A stretch of DNA of 36,751 bases, from contig VBIL01000028.1 in NCBI GenBank assembly GCA_005879975.1, forward strand, positions 1 through 36,751, given 5' to 3'. Source of the stretch: Chloroflexota bacterium. GTDB taxonomy: Bacteria > Chloroflexota > Limnocylindria > P2-11E. Positions 1-7,294 of the stretch are shown here, one piece after another (the stretch's first letter is position 1; every line of letters starts with the position of its first letter). The notes beneath the pieces were generated by a model that was not told the DNA's origin, searched no databases, and saw only the letters and a list, made by a program, of their open reading frames with translations. The translations under genes and the position numbers were made by a program.

Positions 1-534
1 TCGCTCGAGGATCGCGTCCTCGCGATCGCCGATGCGACCGCGCGGGAGATTCGTGGGTTAAGTGAGGCAGGCGCGCGGATGGTCGACATCGAGGATCCGG
101 CAGTGGTGGCATCTCCGCGCCACATCGAGCTCGCGCGCGAGGCCTACCGCCGGCTCGCCGATACAGCCCACGCGCTCGCTCTCGTGACGTACTTCTTCCC
201 GCCGGACGCGGTCCTCGAGTCTCTGGCCTCGTTTCCGGTCGCGGCGATCGCGATCGACGTGCGTAGCCGCGACACGACGACCTTCGAACGGCTCGACGCG
301 TTCCGCAACAAGTACGTGCTCCTTGGCGTCGTCGACGCTCGCAACACTCGACTCGAAACGGCTGCGGAGGTCGCGGGCTACGCCGAACGTGCCCTGAAGC
401 TCGTGCCCCTGGACCATCTGAGGCTGACCCCCACGACATCGCTCGAATATCTGCCTCGCGACGTCGCCCGCGCGAAGCTCAGGGCGCTCGTCGAAGGCGC
501 GCGGCTCGTCACCGGAGAGAAGGTGCCCGCATGA
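1..534 (+). CDS. MetE-like (cobalamin-independent methionine synthase superfamily) protein, 5' end missing
   Basis: The frame is open from base 1, so the N-terminus lies outside the window; 177 residues are visible. The end resembles the last part of the UroD/MetE-like barrel, with a VDIEDPA segment near residue 28 and a closing stretch LEYLPRDVARAKLRALV, which in catalytic MetE domains follows a zinc-binding Cys-Gly pair. Here that place reads LTPTTSLEYLPR, so the zinc cysteine is absent and this copy is probably not the metal-binding half. Its stop overlaps the start of the next gene (ATGA at 531-534), implying translational coupling and a two-subunit enzyme like the separately encoded N- and C-terminal MetE halves of some archaea and bacteria. 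The family is fairly clear; the exact role is inferred. Confidence 0.7.
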   Translation, partial: SLEDRVLAIADATAREIRGLSEAGARMVDIEDPAVVASPRHIELAREAYRRLADTAHALALVTYFFPPDAVLESLASFPVAAIAIDVRSRDTTTFERLDAFRNKYVLLGVVDARNTRLETAAEVAGYAERALKLVPLDHLRLTPTTSLEYLPRDVARAKLRALVEGARLVTGEKVPA

Positions 535-1520
535 CGGAGAACATCCTGCCCACCACGACCGTCGGGTCCTTCGGAAAGCCCGACTATCTGACCAAGGCGC
601 GCGGCCAGCACGCGCGCGGCAAGCTGGGCGCGACCGAATTGCAGGACCTCGAGCGCAAGGCGACGGCGGAGTGGATCCGCCGTCAGGAGGACATCGGTCT
701 CGACGTGCTGGTCGACGGCGAGATGTATCGCGGGGACATGGTCGCGTACTTCGCCGAGCGTCTCGAGGGCTTCAAGCTTGGCGGCCTCGTGCGGTCGTAC
801 GGCAATCGCTATTACCACAAGCCGGTGATCGCCGGCAAAGTGCAGCGGCTGCAGCCGATGACGGTGAGCTGGTTCGAATACGCGCAGTCGCTGACCACGA
901 GACCGGTGAAAGGCATGCTCACCGGTCCCTACACGCTGCTCGACTGGTCGTACAACGAGGCGTATCCGACCCGGCGCGACGCCGCGCTCGCGCTCGCCGA
1001 GGTCGTTCGCGACGAAGCGCGTGATCTTGAGCGCGCGGGCGCGAAATACATCCAGATCGACGAGCCGGCGATCCACGCGCGACCGGAGGAGATCGAGATC
1101 GCTATCGAGGCCATGGGTATCGTCACCGCCGGACTCTCCGCGAAGACGATCTCGCACATCTGCTACGGCGACTTTGCAGCGATCTATCCGCAGGTGCTCG
1201 ACCTGCCCGTCGATCAGCTCGACCTCGCGATGGCCAACTACGGCTACCGCTGGCTCGAGCTGTTCGATCGTGATCCCTTCACCAAGGAGCTCGCGATCGG
1301 CATCGTCGACGCGCATACGCACGAGACCGAGACGGTCGATGTCGCAGCCGAGGGGATCCGCAAGGGCCTGCGCTACGTCACGCCGGAGAAGCTCTGGCCG
1401 CACCCCGACTGCGGGCTCAAGACGCGGACCATCGAGGAGTGCGTCGAGAAATGCACGGCGGTCGTCGAGGCCACCAAACTGGTTCGAAAGGAGCTCGCGA
1501 AGACGAAAGTTCCGGCCTAG
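531..1520 (+). CDS. MetE C-terminal-type methionine synthase (zinc methyltransferase domain)
   Basis: A 329-residue single-domain MetE/UroD-barrel protein, about the size of the catalytic half of MetE, expected to transfer a methyl group to homocysteine or a related thiol in the cytoplasm. Visible zinc-site elements are H209-x-C211 (HICYGDF) and C294 in HPDCGLKTR, matching the His, first Cys and last Cys ligands of E. coli MetE. The acidic ligand expected about 22 residues after the first Cys is not obvious; the aligned segment reads DLAMANYG. The segment IQIDEPA at 175-181 is the usual barrel motif. The ATG overlaps the upstream MetE-like gene by 4 bp. It could be a folate-independent core methionine synthase rather than classical MetE, since no folate-binding N-terminal domain is fused to it. 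Confidence 0.8.
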   Translation: MTENILPTTTVGSFGKPDYLTKARGQHARGKLGATELQDLERKATAEWIRRQEDIGLDVLVDGEMYRGDMVAYFAERLEGFKLGGLVRSYGNRYYHKPVIAGKVQRLQPMTVSWFEYAQSLTTRPVKGMLTGPYTLLDWSYNEAYPTRRDAALALAEVVRDEARDLERAGAKYIQIDEPAIHARPEEIEIAIEAMGIVTAGLSAKTISHICYGDFAAIYPQVLDLPVDQLDLAMANYGYRWLELFDRDPFTKELAIGIVDAHTHETETVDVAAEGIRKGLRYVTPEKLWPHPDCGLKTRTIEECVEKCTAVVEATKLVRKELAKTKVPA

Positions 1521-1569
1521 CGACCGAGCGCCCGCCCCACTAACGAAATCGGCCCGACGGTGGCATTAC

Positions 1570-2046
1570 ATGGTGGTGATCACCGCGGAGCGCTGGGCCG
1601 AGCTGTACCGACTGGAATTCCCACGTCTTTATCGAGCGCTCCTCGCGGTCTTGCGCGACCGGGACCGCGCGCTCGACGCGCTGCACGACGCCTTCGTCGC
1701 GGGTCTGCGTCGCCCTCCGGCCCATGACGCCGACCTCGCCGGCTGGCTCTTCATCGTTGCGGTCCGGAGCGCTCGGCGAGGATTCCGTCTTCCGTCACTG
1801 CCGCTCGACCTGCTCAGCGTCAAGAGCGGCAACGACGAGATCGAAGCGCTCCTTGACCGGATGGAAGTCGGCCGGCTCCTCGCCGGGCTGAGCGAGCGTC
1901 AGCGGGCCATGGTCGTCGCGCAGTTCTACCTCGGCCTCGATCACCGGGAGATCGCCCGGCACTTCGGCGTGAAGACGGGGACGGTAAGCGCGACCCTCGC
2001 GCAAGCTAAAGCGCGAATGCGTGCGGAGGTGCGGAATGCTTCCTGA
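1570..2046 (+). CDS. ECF-type RNA polymerase sigma factor
   Basis: A small (158 aa) sigma-70 family protein. Residues about 5-60 have region-2 character (LYRLEFPRLYRALLAVL, then DALHDAFVAGLRR), and residues about 98-150 form region 4 (LSERQRAMVVAQFYLGLDHREI, then the helix-turn-helix VKTGTVSATLAQAKARMR). No region 3 is present, as expected of extracytoplasmic-function sigmas. The ATG at 1570 was chosen because region 2 begins at once; the open frame extends far upstream but only as a shadow of the metE-like gene. The next gene starts inside this one (ATG 2036), the usual sigma/membrane-partner layout, so that partner may control the sigma. The regulon is unknown. Confidence 0.85.
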   Translation: MVVITAERWAELYRLEFPRLYRALLAVLRDRDRALDALHDAFVAGLRRPPAHDADLAGWLFIVAVRSARRGFRLPSLPLDLLSVKSGNDEIEALLDRMEVGRLLAGLSERQRAMVVAQFYLGLDHREIARHFGVKTGTVSATLAQAKARMRAEVRNAS

Positions 2047-2655
2047 GCTCAGCATCGAACGGATCTTCCGACGGGAGATCGATTCACTCCCGTTGCCGCC
2101 CGAAGGATCCTGGATCCCGGACCGGCACACCGCGCGGCGCTCGATCCAGTTGACCGCGCTCGTTCTCGCCGCCACGGTCGTGCTCGTCCTCGGCGCGGTC
2201 GTGACCGCCCGCGACGTTGGAGACGCCGCGGCATCGGGCCGACGCGTCACCACCCCTCTCGTGATCATCCCACGCCCCACGTGCTTGCGCGGCGGCTGCA
2301 GCGTCTATCGCAGCGACGCCTTTGGCTACGGCATCGTGATCCCCGGGAATTGGCGAGTACAGGATTCGTCGCGCCTCGGTCGGTCGGATCCCAGCCTGCT
2401 CGACCGGGTCGAGTTCACGGCGCGGACATCTGAGGAATGGCAACTGCTGGTCGGTGTCCGGCGACTCTGAGTCAATCGCCGGCGTACGTGGCGTCCTGGG
2501 CGGTGACCCCCTCGTTGGAAATGCACGCCTATTACGTCGAGCGTGGCGAGCGGATGCTGGTCCTCCGGTACGTCATCGGTCCCGGTAGCGAAGGGCCGCA
2601 CGGAGAGACCGAGCAAACGCTGGAGCAGATCGTTGGTTCGATCGCCCTCGACTAG
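2036..2655 (+). pseudogene. sigma-linked single-pass membrane protein, frameshifted
   Basis: The ATG at 2036 overlaps the sigma gene by 11 bp. The frame gives an N-terminal cytoplasmic stretch, one membrane helix at about residues 42-60 (LTALVLAATVVLVLGAVV) and an extracytoplasmic domain (FGYGIVIPGNWRV), then stops at 2470. A second frame from about 2440 to 2655 continues with plausible sequence (AYVASWAVTPSLEMHAYYV, ending TLEQIVGSIALD) that lacks its own start signal and looks like the missing C-terminus. Restoring one base near 2466 would join RRL to SQSPAY and give a protein of about 205 aa. Position suggests an anti-sigma or sensor partner, but no zinc anti-sigma (HxxxCxxC) motif is present, so the function is unassigned. 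Confidence 0.65.
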
Positions 2656-2658
2656 GGC

Positions 2659-3042
2659 TTACTTCCGCCGGCCCTTCGTGCTCTTCTTCTTGTTCTTCTT
2701 GCTCTTCTTCTTTTCCGCTCGGGCGCGGCGCGACCTTGCATCCGGCGCGGGCTTTGGCGCGGAGGCCGCGATCGGCGGGGCGCTGACCGGCGGGGCGCTG
2801 ACCGGCGGGGCGCTGACCGGCTGGGCAGCCCGGCTCTCCAAGGCGACGGTCGTTCGCTGGACGAAGTAGACGGTCCCTGTCGCTGCGAGCCCGTTGAGGT
2901 AGCGCACCTCGAGCTCCGCGTCGGCCAGGCTCGAGACGACCTTCTTTACGGTCACGTTCTCTGGACGGGGAGTGAAACCGCGGAACGAATCGAGACGGAC
3001 GACGGCGTAAGACTCGCGCTGCTCCGCCTGCCCACTCGCCAC
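2659..3042 (-). CDS. hypothetical protein with PVSA repeats and lysine-rich tail
   Basis: A 127-residue protein with a GTG start, lying 9 bp after the DEAD-box helicase stop on the same strand and so probably co-transcribed with it. Residues about 10-72 look like a small folded domain (YAVVRLDSFRGF, then VKKVVSSLADAELEVRYLNGL, then TVYFVQRTTVAL). Residues 75-95 are a proline/alanine linker with three PVSAP-type units encoded by a 15-nt tandem repeat, and residues 103-127 are almost all Lys/Arg. No family recognised. The basic tail resembles RNA-binding tails that many DEAD-box helicases carry in cis, so an accessory RNA-binding role is possible but is inference. Confidence 0.7.
   Translation of the reverse strand: MASGQAEQRESYAVVRLDSFRGFTPRPENVTVKKVVSSLADAELEVRYLNGLAATGTVYFVQRTTVALESRAAQPVSAPPVSAPPVSAPPIAASAPKPAPDARSRRARAEKKKSKKNKKKSTKGRRK
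2774..2818. repeat. three tandem copies of a 15-nt unit inside a CDS
   Basis: The unit GGCGGGGCGCTGACC occurs three times without change and in frame. It encodes the repeated VSAPP segment of the minus-strand protein at 2659-3042. Copy number could vary between strains by slippage without changing frame. Confidence 0.9.
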
Positions 3043-3051
3043 GCCGTGAGC

Positions 3052-4194
3052 CTAGTGGCGGTCGTACAGCTCCAGGATCTCTCGCCGGAAGGGAACGCCG
3101 GCCTTGGCACGAAGTTGATCGAATTGATCGAAGTCCCACTCCCCCACAAAGGTGACCGCCACCCCCGTCTTCCCCGCTCGCCCGGTCCGGCCGACCCGAT
3201 GCGTGAAGACGTCGGCGTCCTCGGGGAGGTCGTAGTTCACGACGTGGCTGATGTCCTCGATGTGCAGGCCGCGGGCGGCGACGTTCGTTGCGATCAGGAC
3301 ATGCAGGTCGCCTTCGCGGAAGCGCTGGAGGGTCCGCTCCCGCTCGCGCTGCGTCAGATCCCCGTGGATCGCGGCCACGTCGTGCTTCCGTCTGCGCAGC
3401 TTGTCCTCGAGGTCGTCGACGCCGCGCTTGGTGTGGCGGAAGACGAGCACCTGATCGGTCTCGTACCGGCGCAGAAGCTCTTCAAGCGCACGCACCTTGT
3501 CCTGCTCGAGAACTTCGACGTAGACCTGCTCGACGCTGTCGACGTTCTGCTGTTCCGGCTCGATCGCGACCTGCACGGCATCGTGCGTGAAGCGTTGCGC
3601 GAGCTCGCGCACGTCCGCCACGAGCGTCGCGCTGAAGAGGGCGGTCTGGCGCTTCGCCGGACACCGACGGAGAAGACGACGGACCTCCGGCGCAAAGCCC
3701 ATGTCGAGCAGCCGGTCGGCCTCGTCGAGGATCACGACGGTCACCCCTCCGAGGTCGAGCTTGCCGCGCTCGATGTGATCGAGCAGCCGCCCCGGCGTTC
3801 CGACCACGATCGCCGCGCCGCGGGCGAGGGCACGCTCCTGCGGGCCGTAAGGAACGCCGCCGTAGATCGCGACCTCGTGCGCGTGCCGGTACTTTCCGAT
3901 CGCCCCGAACTCGCGCGTTACCTGCAGCGCGAGCTCCCGCGTTGGCACGACGATCAGCGCCTGCGGGCGTTTGAGCCCCGGATCGACCTTCTCGAGGATC
4001 GGGATCGCGAACGCGGCGGTCTTCCCGGTCCCGGTCTGCGCCTGTGCGAAGAGGTCACGGCCTTGCTGCAGAACGGGGATGGCGCGGACCTGCACAGGCG
4101 TCGGCGCCATGAAACCAAGCTCATCAATGGCTCTCGAGATGTCGGGGTGGATCGCGAGCTCGCCGAAGCGAGCGGGGGAAGGTGCGAGGGTCAA
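3052..4194 (-). CDS. DEAD-box ATP-dependent RNA helicase
   Basis: A 380-residue two-RecA-domain helicase that unwinds RNA duplexes in the cytoplasm. Motifs in order: Q motif PTPVQ at 31-35, Walker A AQTGTGKT at 52-59, PTREL at 84-88, GG at 112-113, TPGRL at 133-137, DEAD at 157-160, SAT at 188-190, ARGLHIE at 307-313 and HRVGRTGR at 332-339. All catalytic residues are present. The protein is short, ending soon after domain 2, with none of the C-terminal extension seen in DeaD/CsdA or RhlE; the basic protein encoded just downstream may supply one. The start is a TTG, supported by a GGAG 5 nt upstream and by the Q motif falling at a normal distance. The subfamily (RhlE/CshA-like) is not certain. 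Confidence 0.95.
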   Translation of the reverse strand: MTLAPSPARFGELAIHPDISRAIDELGFMAPTPVQVRAIPVLQQGRDLFAQAQTGTGKTAAFAIPILEKVDPGLKRPQALIVVPTRELALQVTREFGAIGKYRHAHEVAIYGGVPYGPQERALARGAAIVVGTPGRLLDHIERGKLDLGGVTVVILDEADRLLDMGFAPEVRRLLRRCPAKRQTALFSATLVADVRELAQRFTHDAVQVAIEPEQQNVDSVEQVYVEVLEQDKVRALEELLRRYETDQVLVFRHTKRGVDDLEDKLRRRKHDVAAIHGDLTQRERERTLQRFREGDLHVLIATNVAARGLHIEDISHVVNYDLPEDADVFTHRVGRTGRAGKTGVAVTFVGEWDFDQFDQLRAKAGVPFRREILELYDRH

Positions 4195-4215
4195 TCAGTC
4201 TCCGGTTTTCGTTTC

Positions 4216-4221
4216 ATTGTA
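4216..4221 (-). promoter_or_regulatory. candidate -10 element for the helicase operon
   Basis: TACAAT on the minus strand, followed by about 21 nt to the TTG start with a GGAG ribosome site between them. No convincing -35 is seen 16-18 bp upstream. It lies between the nitroreductase stop and the helicase start. Confidence 0.4.
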
Positions 4222-4231
4222 CGACCCGTGC

Positions 4232-4774
4232 TCACGCCTTGAAACGCTCGTAGCCGACGATCTCATCCAGTGGAAGGCGATTGACACGCGCGAGCACCTT
4301 CTCGGGATCCGCTTTCGCTCGCGGACGCGGCTGGCCGGGCGCGGGATAGCCGAGCGTGATCACCGTCGCGATGGCGGCCTCGCTTGGAATGCCGAGATCC
4401 GCGCGCATCGCGTCGTGCTGGTCCGGCCGCACCGAGTTCGGGCAGCTCCCGACGCCGAGCGCCCACGCGCTGATCATCATGTTCTGCGCGACCCGCCCGG
4501 CATCGAAGCGAAGCCGCTCGTTCGACAGCACGATGGCGACCGCGGTCGCGCAGCTCTCCAGGTTTCGAGGCGCCATGATCGAGCCGGCGAGCTTTCTTCG
4601 ATGCTCGCGGTCCCGCAGGACGACGAAGCGCCAGGGTTGGGTGTTCTTGCTGCTCCCGCTGGCCCGTCCCGACTGCAGGATCTTCCTCAAGAGTTCGTCG
4701 GGGATCGGACGTTCCGTGTACTCACGGACCTCACGCTTGGAGACAACCGCTAGGTAGGCGTCCACTCCGAGCAA
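4232..4774 (-). CDS. nitroreductase family protein (FMN-dependent)
   Basis: A 180-residue protein with the nitroreductase fold pattern: REVREYTERPIPDELLRKIL near residues 14-33, the FMN-phosphate segment GRASGSSKNTQPWRFVVL near 36-53, the central AGRVAQNMMISAWALGVGSC and the C-terminal VITLGYPA. The length fits the short members of the family. It would use NAD(P)H to reduce nitro, quinone or similar compounds; the natural substrate cannot be read from sequence. The first possible start is TTG at 4774; a GTG at 4765 is an equally good alternative. It is transcribed away from the CHRD gene, and a perfect inverted repeat sits between the two starts. Helicase and nitroreductase are separated by 37 bp and may be independent. 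Confidence 0.9.
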   Translation of the reverse strand: MLGVDAYLAVVSKREVREYTERPIPDELLRKILQSGRASGSSKNTQPWRFVVLRDREHRRKLAGSIMAPRNLESCATAVAIVLSNERLRFDAGRVAQNMMISAWALGVGSCPNSVRPDQHDAMRADLGIPSEAAIATVITLGYPAPGQPRPRAKADPEKVLARVNRLPLDEIVGYERFKA

Positions 4775-4781
4775 GTATCGG

Positions 4782-4798
4782 TGACTTGATCCAAGTCA
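4782..4798. promoter_or_regulatory. operator-like perfect inverted repeat
   Basis: TGACTTG-ATC-CAAGTCA is a 7-bp perfect inverted repeat with a 3-nt centre, placed between the divergent nitroreductase and CHRD genes, 8-17 bp from the nitroreductase starts and just upstream of the CHRD -10. The size and symmetry fit a dimeric HTH regulator such as MarR, HxlR or MerR types. No regulator gene lies beside it. Confidence 0.55.
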
Positions 4799-4810
4799 GT
4801 TCGCGTTGCG

Positions 4811-4816
4811 TATCTT
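4811..4816 (+). promoter_or_regulatory. candidate -10 element for the CHRD gene
   Basis: TATCTT lies 30 nt before the ATG, with TTGATC upstream at a long 19-bp spacing that overlaps the inverted repeat at 4782-4798. A strong ribosome site GGGAGG follows at 4833-4838, 8 nt before the start. A regulator bound to the repeat would cover the -35 region. Confidence 0.4.
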
Positions 4817-4846
4817 GCACGGCCACGACTCAGGGAGGTAACAGCG

Positions 4847-5368
4847 ATGCCCAACATCAAGCTTGGCCTACTCGCTTTCGCGATCGCAGCTCTCACATTC
4901 ACACTCATTGCCGGTGTCGTCGCCGGCAACGACAAGAGCCGCTTCAAGACGACGCTCATCGGTTACGAGGAGACCCCGGCGGTCTCCAGTGCCGGAAGCG
5001 GCGACTTCACGGCCACGATCGACGATGAAAATCAGACGATCCACTACTCGCTCACCTTCGCGAACCTCAACAGCAACGTACTCTTCGCTCACGTCCACTT
5101 TGGACAGCGTGGCGTCGCAGGCGGAGTCGCCGCATTCCTCTGCGGTGGCGGAACGAAGCCTGCGCCGTGTGTTCCGGGCACCGTGATCACGGGCACGATC
5201 ACACCGGCCGACGTACAGGGCCCCACGGGCCAGGGCATCGCTCCCGGCGAGTGGGCGGAGCTGGTTGCCGCGATTCGTGCGGGCGTCGCGTACGCGAACG
5301 TTCACTCGTCGACTCAACCTGCCGGCGAGATTCGCGGCCAGATCAACGACAAGAACGAGCGCGACTAA
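4847..5368 (+). CDS. CHRD domain-containing secreted protein
   Basis: A 173-residue exported protein. Residues 1-27 are a signal peptide (LGLLAFAIAALTFTLIAGVVAG). Residues about 32-168 match a bacterial CHRD domain: FKTTLIGYEETPAV at the start, a GSGDFTATID strand, an AHVHFGQRG motif, a Cys pair (FLCGGG and APCVPG) likely to form a disulfide, and the closing YANVHSSTQPAGEIRGQI. CHRD proteins are extracytoplasmic beta-sandwich proteins of poorly defined function, and binding to surfaces or metal has been suggested. The ATG has a clear GGGAGG site. The gene is monocistronic and converges on deoC, with a strong GC hairpin after the stop. Confidence 0.92.
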   Translation: MPNIKLGLLAFAIAALTFTLIAGVVAGNDKSRFKTTLIGYEETPAVSSAGSGDFTATIDDENQTIHYSLTFANLNSNVLFAHVHFGQRGVAGGVAAFLCGGGTKPAPCVPGTVITGTITPADVQGPTGQGIAPGEWAELVAAIRAGVAYANVHSSTQPAGEIRGQINDKNERD

Positions 5369-5376
5369 GTCAGCAT

Positions 5377-5400
5377 GGGGGGCGGCGCCAGCCGCCCCCT
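5377..5400. terminator. GC-rich hairpin between convergent CHRD and deoC genes
   Basis: GGGGGCGGC pairs with GCCGCCCCC around a GCCA loop (9 bp plus a G-T closing pair). It starts 8 nt after the CHRD stop and reaches into the deoC stop codon. No T-tract follows on either strand, so it may act as a bidirectional 3'-end protector or a Rho-assisted terminator rather than an intrinsic terminator. Confidence 0.5.
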
Positions 5401-6088
5401 AGACCTCTCCGCGTCTCTTGCGGAGCTCCATGAGGATCTCGCCGGTCGACGACGTGCCGAGCCGCGTTGCGCCCGCGCCGATCATCGCCAGCGCATCGTC
5501 GAGCGTGCGAATCCCGCCGGACGCCTTCACGCCCATGTCCGGCCCCACCACCTGGCGGAGGAGCCGCACGTCCTCGACGGTCGCGCCCTCGGGACCGAAG
5601 CCCGTCGACGTCTTCACATAGTCCGCGCCCGCGGCGGCTGCGATCTGCGCGGCGATCGCCTTCTGGGCGTCGTCGAGGTAGCCCGTCTCGAGAATGACCT
5701 TGACCTGCGCCTCGCTGGCGTGCGCGAGTCCCACGACGAGCGCGACCTCGCGTTCGATCGTCGCGTAGTCCTTGTCGATGAGCGCACCGATGTTGATGAC
5801 CATGTCCAGCTCCGTCGCGCCGTCGTGAAGGGCGGTCGTTGCCGTCGCGACCTTCACCTCGGGTGACTGCCCACCGTGCGGGAAGCCGATCACCGTGGAC
5901 GTCAACACGCCGGAGTCCTTCAACAGCCGAGCCGTGACCGGAACGTAGAACGGCTTTACGCAGACCGACGCGATGTGCCAGCGCAGCGCGAGGGTGCACG
6001 CGTCGACGACGTCCCGCTCGGTTTGCGTTGGCTTGAGGACCGCATGGTCGATCATGCCCGCCAGTTCTGGAACGGTCGGCAGTTCCAC
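5399..6088 (-). CDS. deoC: deoxyribose-phosphate aldolase
   Basis: A 229-residue class I aldolase that splits 2-deoxyribose 5-phosphate into glyceraldehyde 3-phosphate and acetaldehyde. Key segments: MIDHAVLKP near 12-20, VIGFPHGG near 67-74, ELDMVINIGAL with the catalytic Asp near 95, the Schiff-base lysine K159 in VKTSTGF and K188 in VKASGG. The open frame runs further upstream into the M50 gene region, but that extension is arginine-rich shadow; GTG at 6088 gives the usual family length. It is divergent from the M50 protease gene, with only 23 bp between the starts. The motifs leave little doubt about the family. Confidence 0.95.
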   Translation of the reverse strand: MELPTVPELAGMIDHAVLKPTQTERDVVDACTLALRWHIASVCVKPFYVPVTARLLKDSGVLTSTVIGFPHGGQSPEVKVATATTALHDGATELDMVINIGALIDKDYATIEREVALVVGLAHASEAQVKVILETGYLDDAQKAIAAQIAAAAGADYVKTSTGFGPEGATVEDVRLLRQVVGPDMGVKASGGIRTLDDALAMIGAGATRLGTSSTGEILMELRKRRGEV

Positions 6089-6099
6089 GGGTCGACCAG

Positions 6100-6105
6100 T
6101 ATGCT
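6100..6105 (+). promoter_or_regulatory. candidate -10 for a leaderless M50 protease transcript
   Basis: TATGCT (TANNNT) lies exactly 6 nt before the ATG at 6112, a spacing that would place transcription start at or next to the start codon. No good ribosome site is present (only CGGAAG directly abutting the ATG). Confidence 0.4.
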
Positions 6106-6111
6106 CGGAAG

Positions 6112-7293
6112 ATGCCCGGCTCGATACGCGTCGCTCGCCTCTTCGGGATCGACATTCGCATTCACGTTTCGTGGATCCTGATCTTCTTCCTCGTCGTCTT
6201 CTCGCTCTCGGAGTCCGTCTATCCGGATCAGTTCCCGCAGTGGTCACGAGAAAAGGTCTTGATCGTCTCGGCTGTCACTGCCGTGCTCTTCTTTGCGTCG
6301 GTCCTCGCACACGAGCTCGCGCATTCGCTCGTGGCGCGACGCTTCCGCATGTCGGTCTCGTCGATCACACTCTTCCTCCTCGGCGGGGTCGCGAATCTCA
6401 CACGAGAGCCGCCCTCGGCAAAGGCCGAGTTCTTCATGGCCGCGGCGGGTCCGCTAACCAGTTTGGTCATCGGGGGAGTCGGATTCGCGATCGCGATCGC
6501 CGCTGGTGCGTCGCTTGCAACCGCCCCGTGGCTTGAGGTGATCGGCGGGGTGGCCGGCTATCTCGGCTTGATCAACATCGCGGTCGCCTTGTTCAACATG
6601 ATCCCCGGCTTTCCGCTCGACGGCGGACGCGTGCTGCGATCGGCCATCTGGGGGATCTCTGGTGAGCGCTTGCGGGCGACGCGGATCGCCGCACGGGGCG
6701 GTCAGATCGTCGCGGGTATCTTTCTTCTCCTTGCGGCCAACTTCCTATTCGGGTGGAACTTCGAGGTCTTCGGGATCCGCCTCGAGTCGAACCAGTTTCA
6801 GGGCTTCTGGTACGGGCTGATCGCATATTTCTTGTTCAACGCGGCGACATCGACGCTCCAGCAGGAGCGACTCTCGTCGATGGTCGGCACCGTACGCGTC
6901 GGACAGCTGATGACGACCGACGTCCGCACCGCCCCAGCCGGCAGCACGGTCGGTTCGCTCATTCGCGACCTCGTCCTGCCCCTGAACCTCCGTGCGATCC
7001 CGGTCGTGTCGGGCGACCGGGTGATCGGCCTGGTCACGATCGGCGACCTACGCAAGGTGGAGCAGGAGCGCTGGGCGGTCACACCGGTCGACGAAGTGAT
7101 GACGCGCATCGAGGATCTCCCAACGGTGAGCCCGGACGATCCGTTGACGACGGCGCTCGAGCGTTTCGGCGCCACTGACCTTCCGCTGGTTCCCGTGATG
7201 AAGGGCAGGTCGCTCGCGGGGCTTCTCTTCAAGGAGTCGGTGATCGGCTACGTGCGCATGCGCGAGATGCTCGGTCTCGAAGGGCGCCGCTGA
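6112..7293 (+). CDS. site-2-protease-like M50 metallopeptidase with two CBS domains
   Basis: A 393-residue integral membrane zinc protease. The zinc motif HELAH is at 67-71 and the second metal motif is in NMIPGFPLDGGR at 162-173, with Asp170 as the third ligand. Hydrophobic helices lie near 20-34, 50-66, 85-95, 108-135, 143-162, 197-212 and 230-245. Residues about 264-390 form a CBS pair (LMTTDVRTAPAG ... VIGLVTIGDLRKV and VDEVMTRIEDLPTVSPDD ... SLAGLLF), which in this family usually binds adenine nucleotides and controls activity. Family members cut membrane-bound substrates such as anti-sigma factors. The ECF sigma gene at 1570 is about 4 kb away, so a link is only speculative. Confidence 0.93.
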   Translation: MPGSIRVARLFGIDIRIHVSWILIFFLVVFSLSESVYPDQFPQWSREKVLIVSAVTAVLFFASVLAHELAHSLVARRFRMSVSSITLFLLGGVANLTREPPSAKAEFFMAAAGPLTSLVIGGVGFAIAIAAGASLATAPWLEVIGGVAGYLGLINIAVALFNMIPGFPLDGGRVLRSAIWGISGERLRATRIAARGGQIVAGIFLLLAANFLFGWNFEVFGIRLESNQFQGFWYGLIAYFLFNAATSTLQQERLSSMVGTVRVGQLMTTDVRTAPAGSTVGSLIRDLVLPLNLRAIPVVSGDRVIGLVTIGDLRKVEQERWAVTPVDEVMTRIEDLPTVSPDDPLTTALERFGATDLPLVPVMKGRSLAGLLFKESVIGYVRMREMLGLEGRR

Positions 7294-7294
7294 C

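Noticed and set aside
2774-2818. Tandem repeat considered as a CRISPR or regulatory repeat
   Set aside because: The units are contiguous 15-mers with no spacers, in frame within a coding region, encoding a proline-rich linker.
3046-4242. Plus-strand open frame of nearly 400 codons
   Set aside because: Antisense to the DEAD-box helicase, which has every helicase motif; the composition is unlike a real protein.
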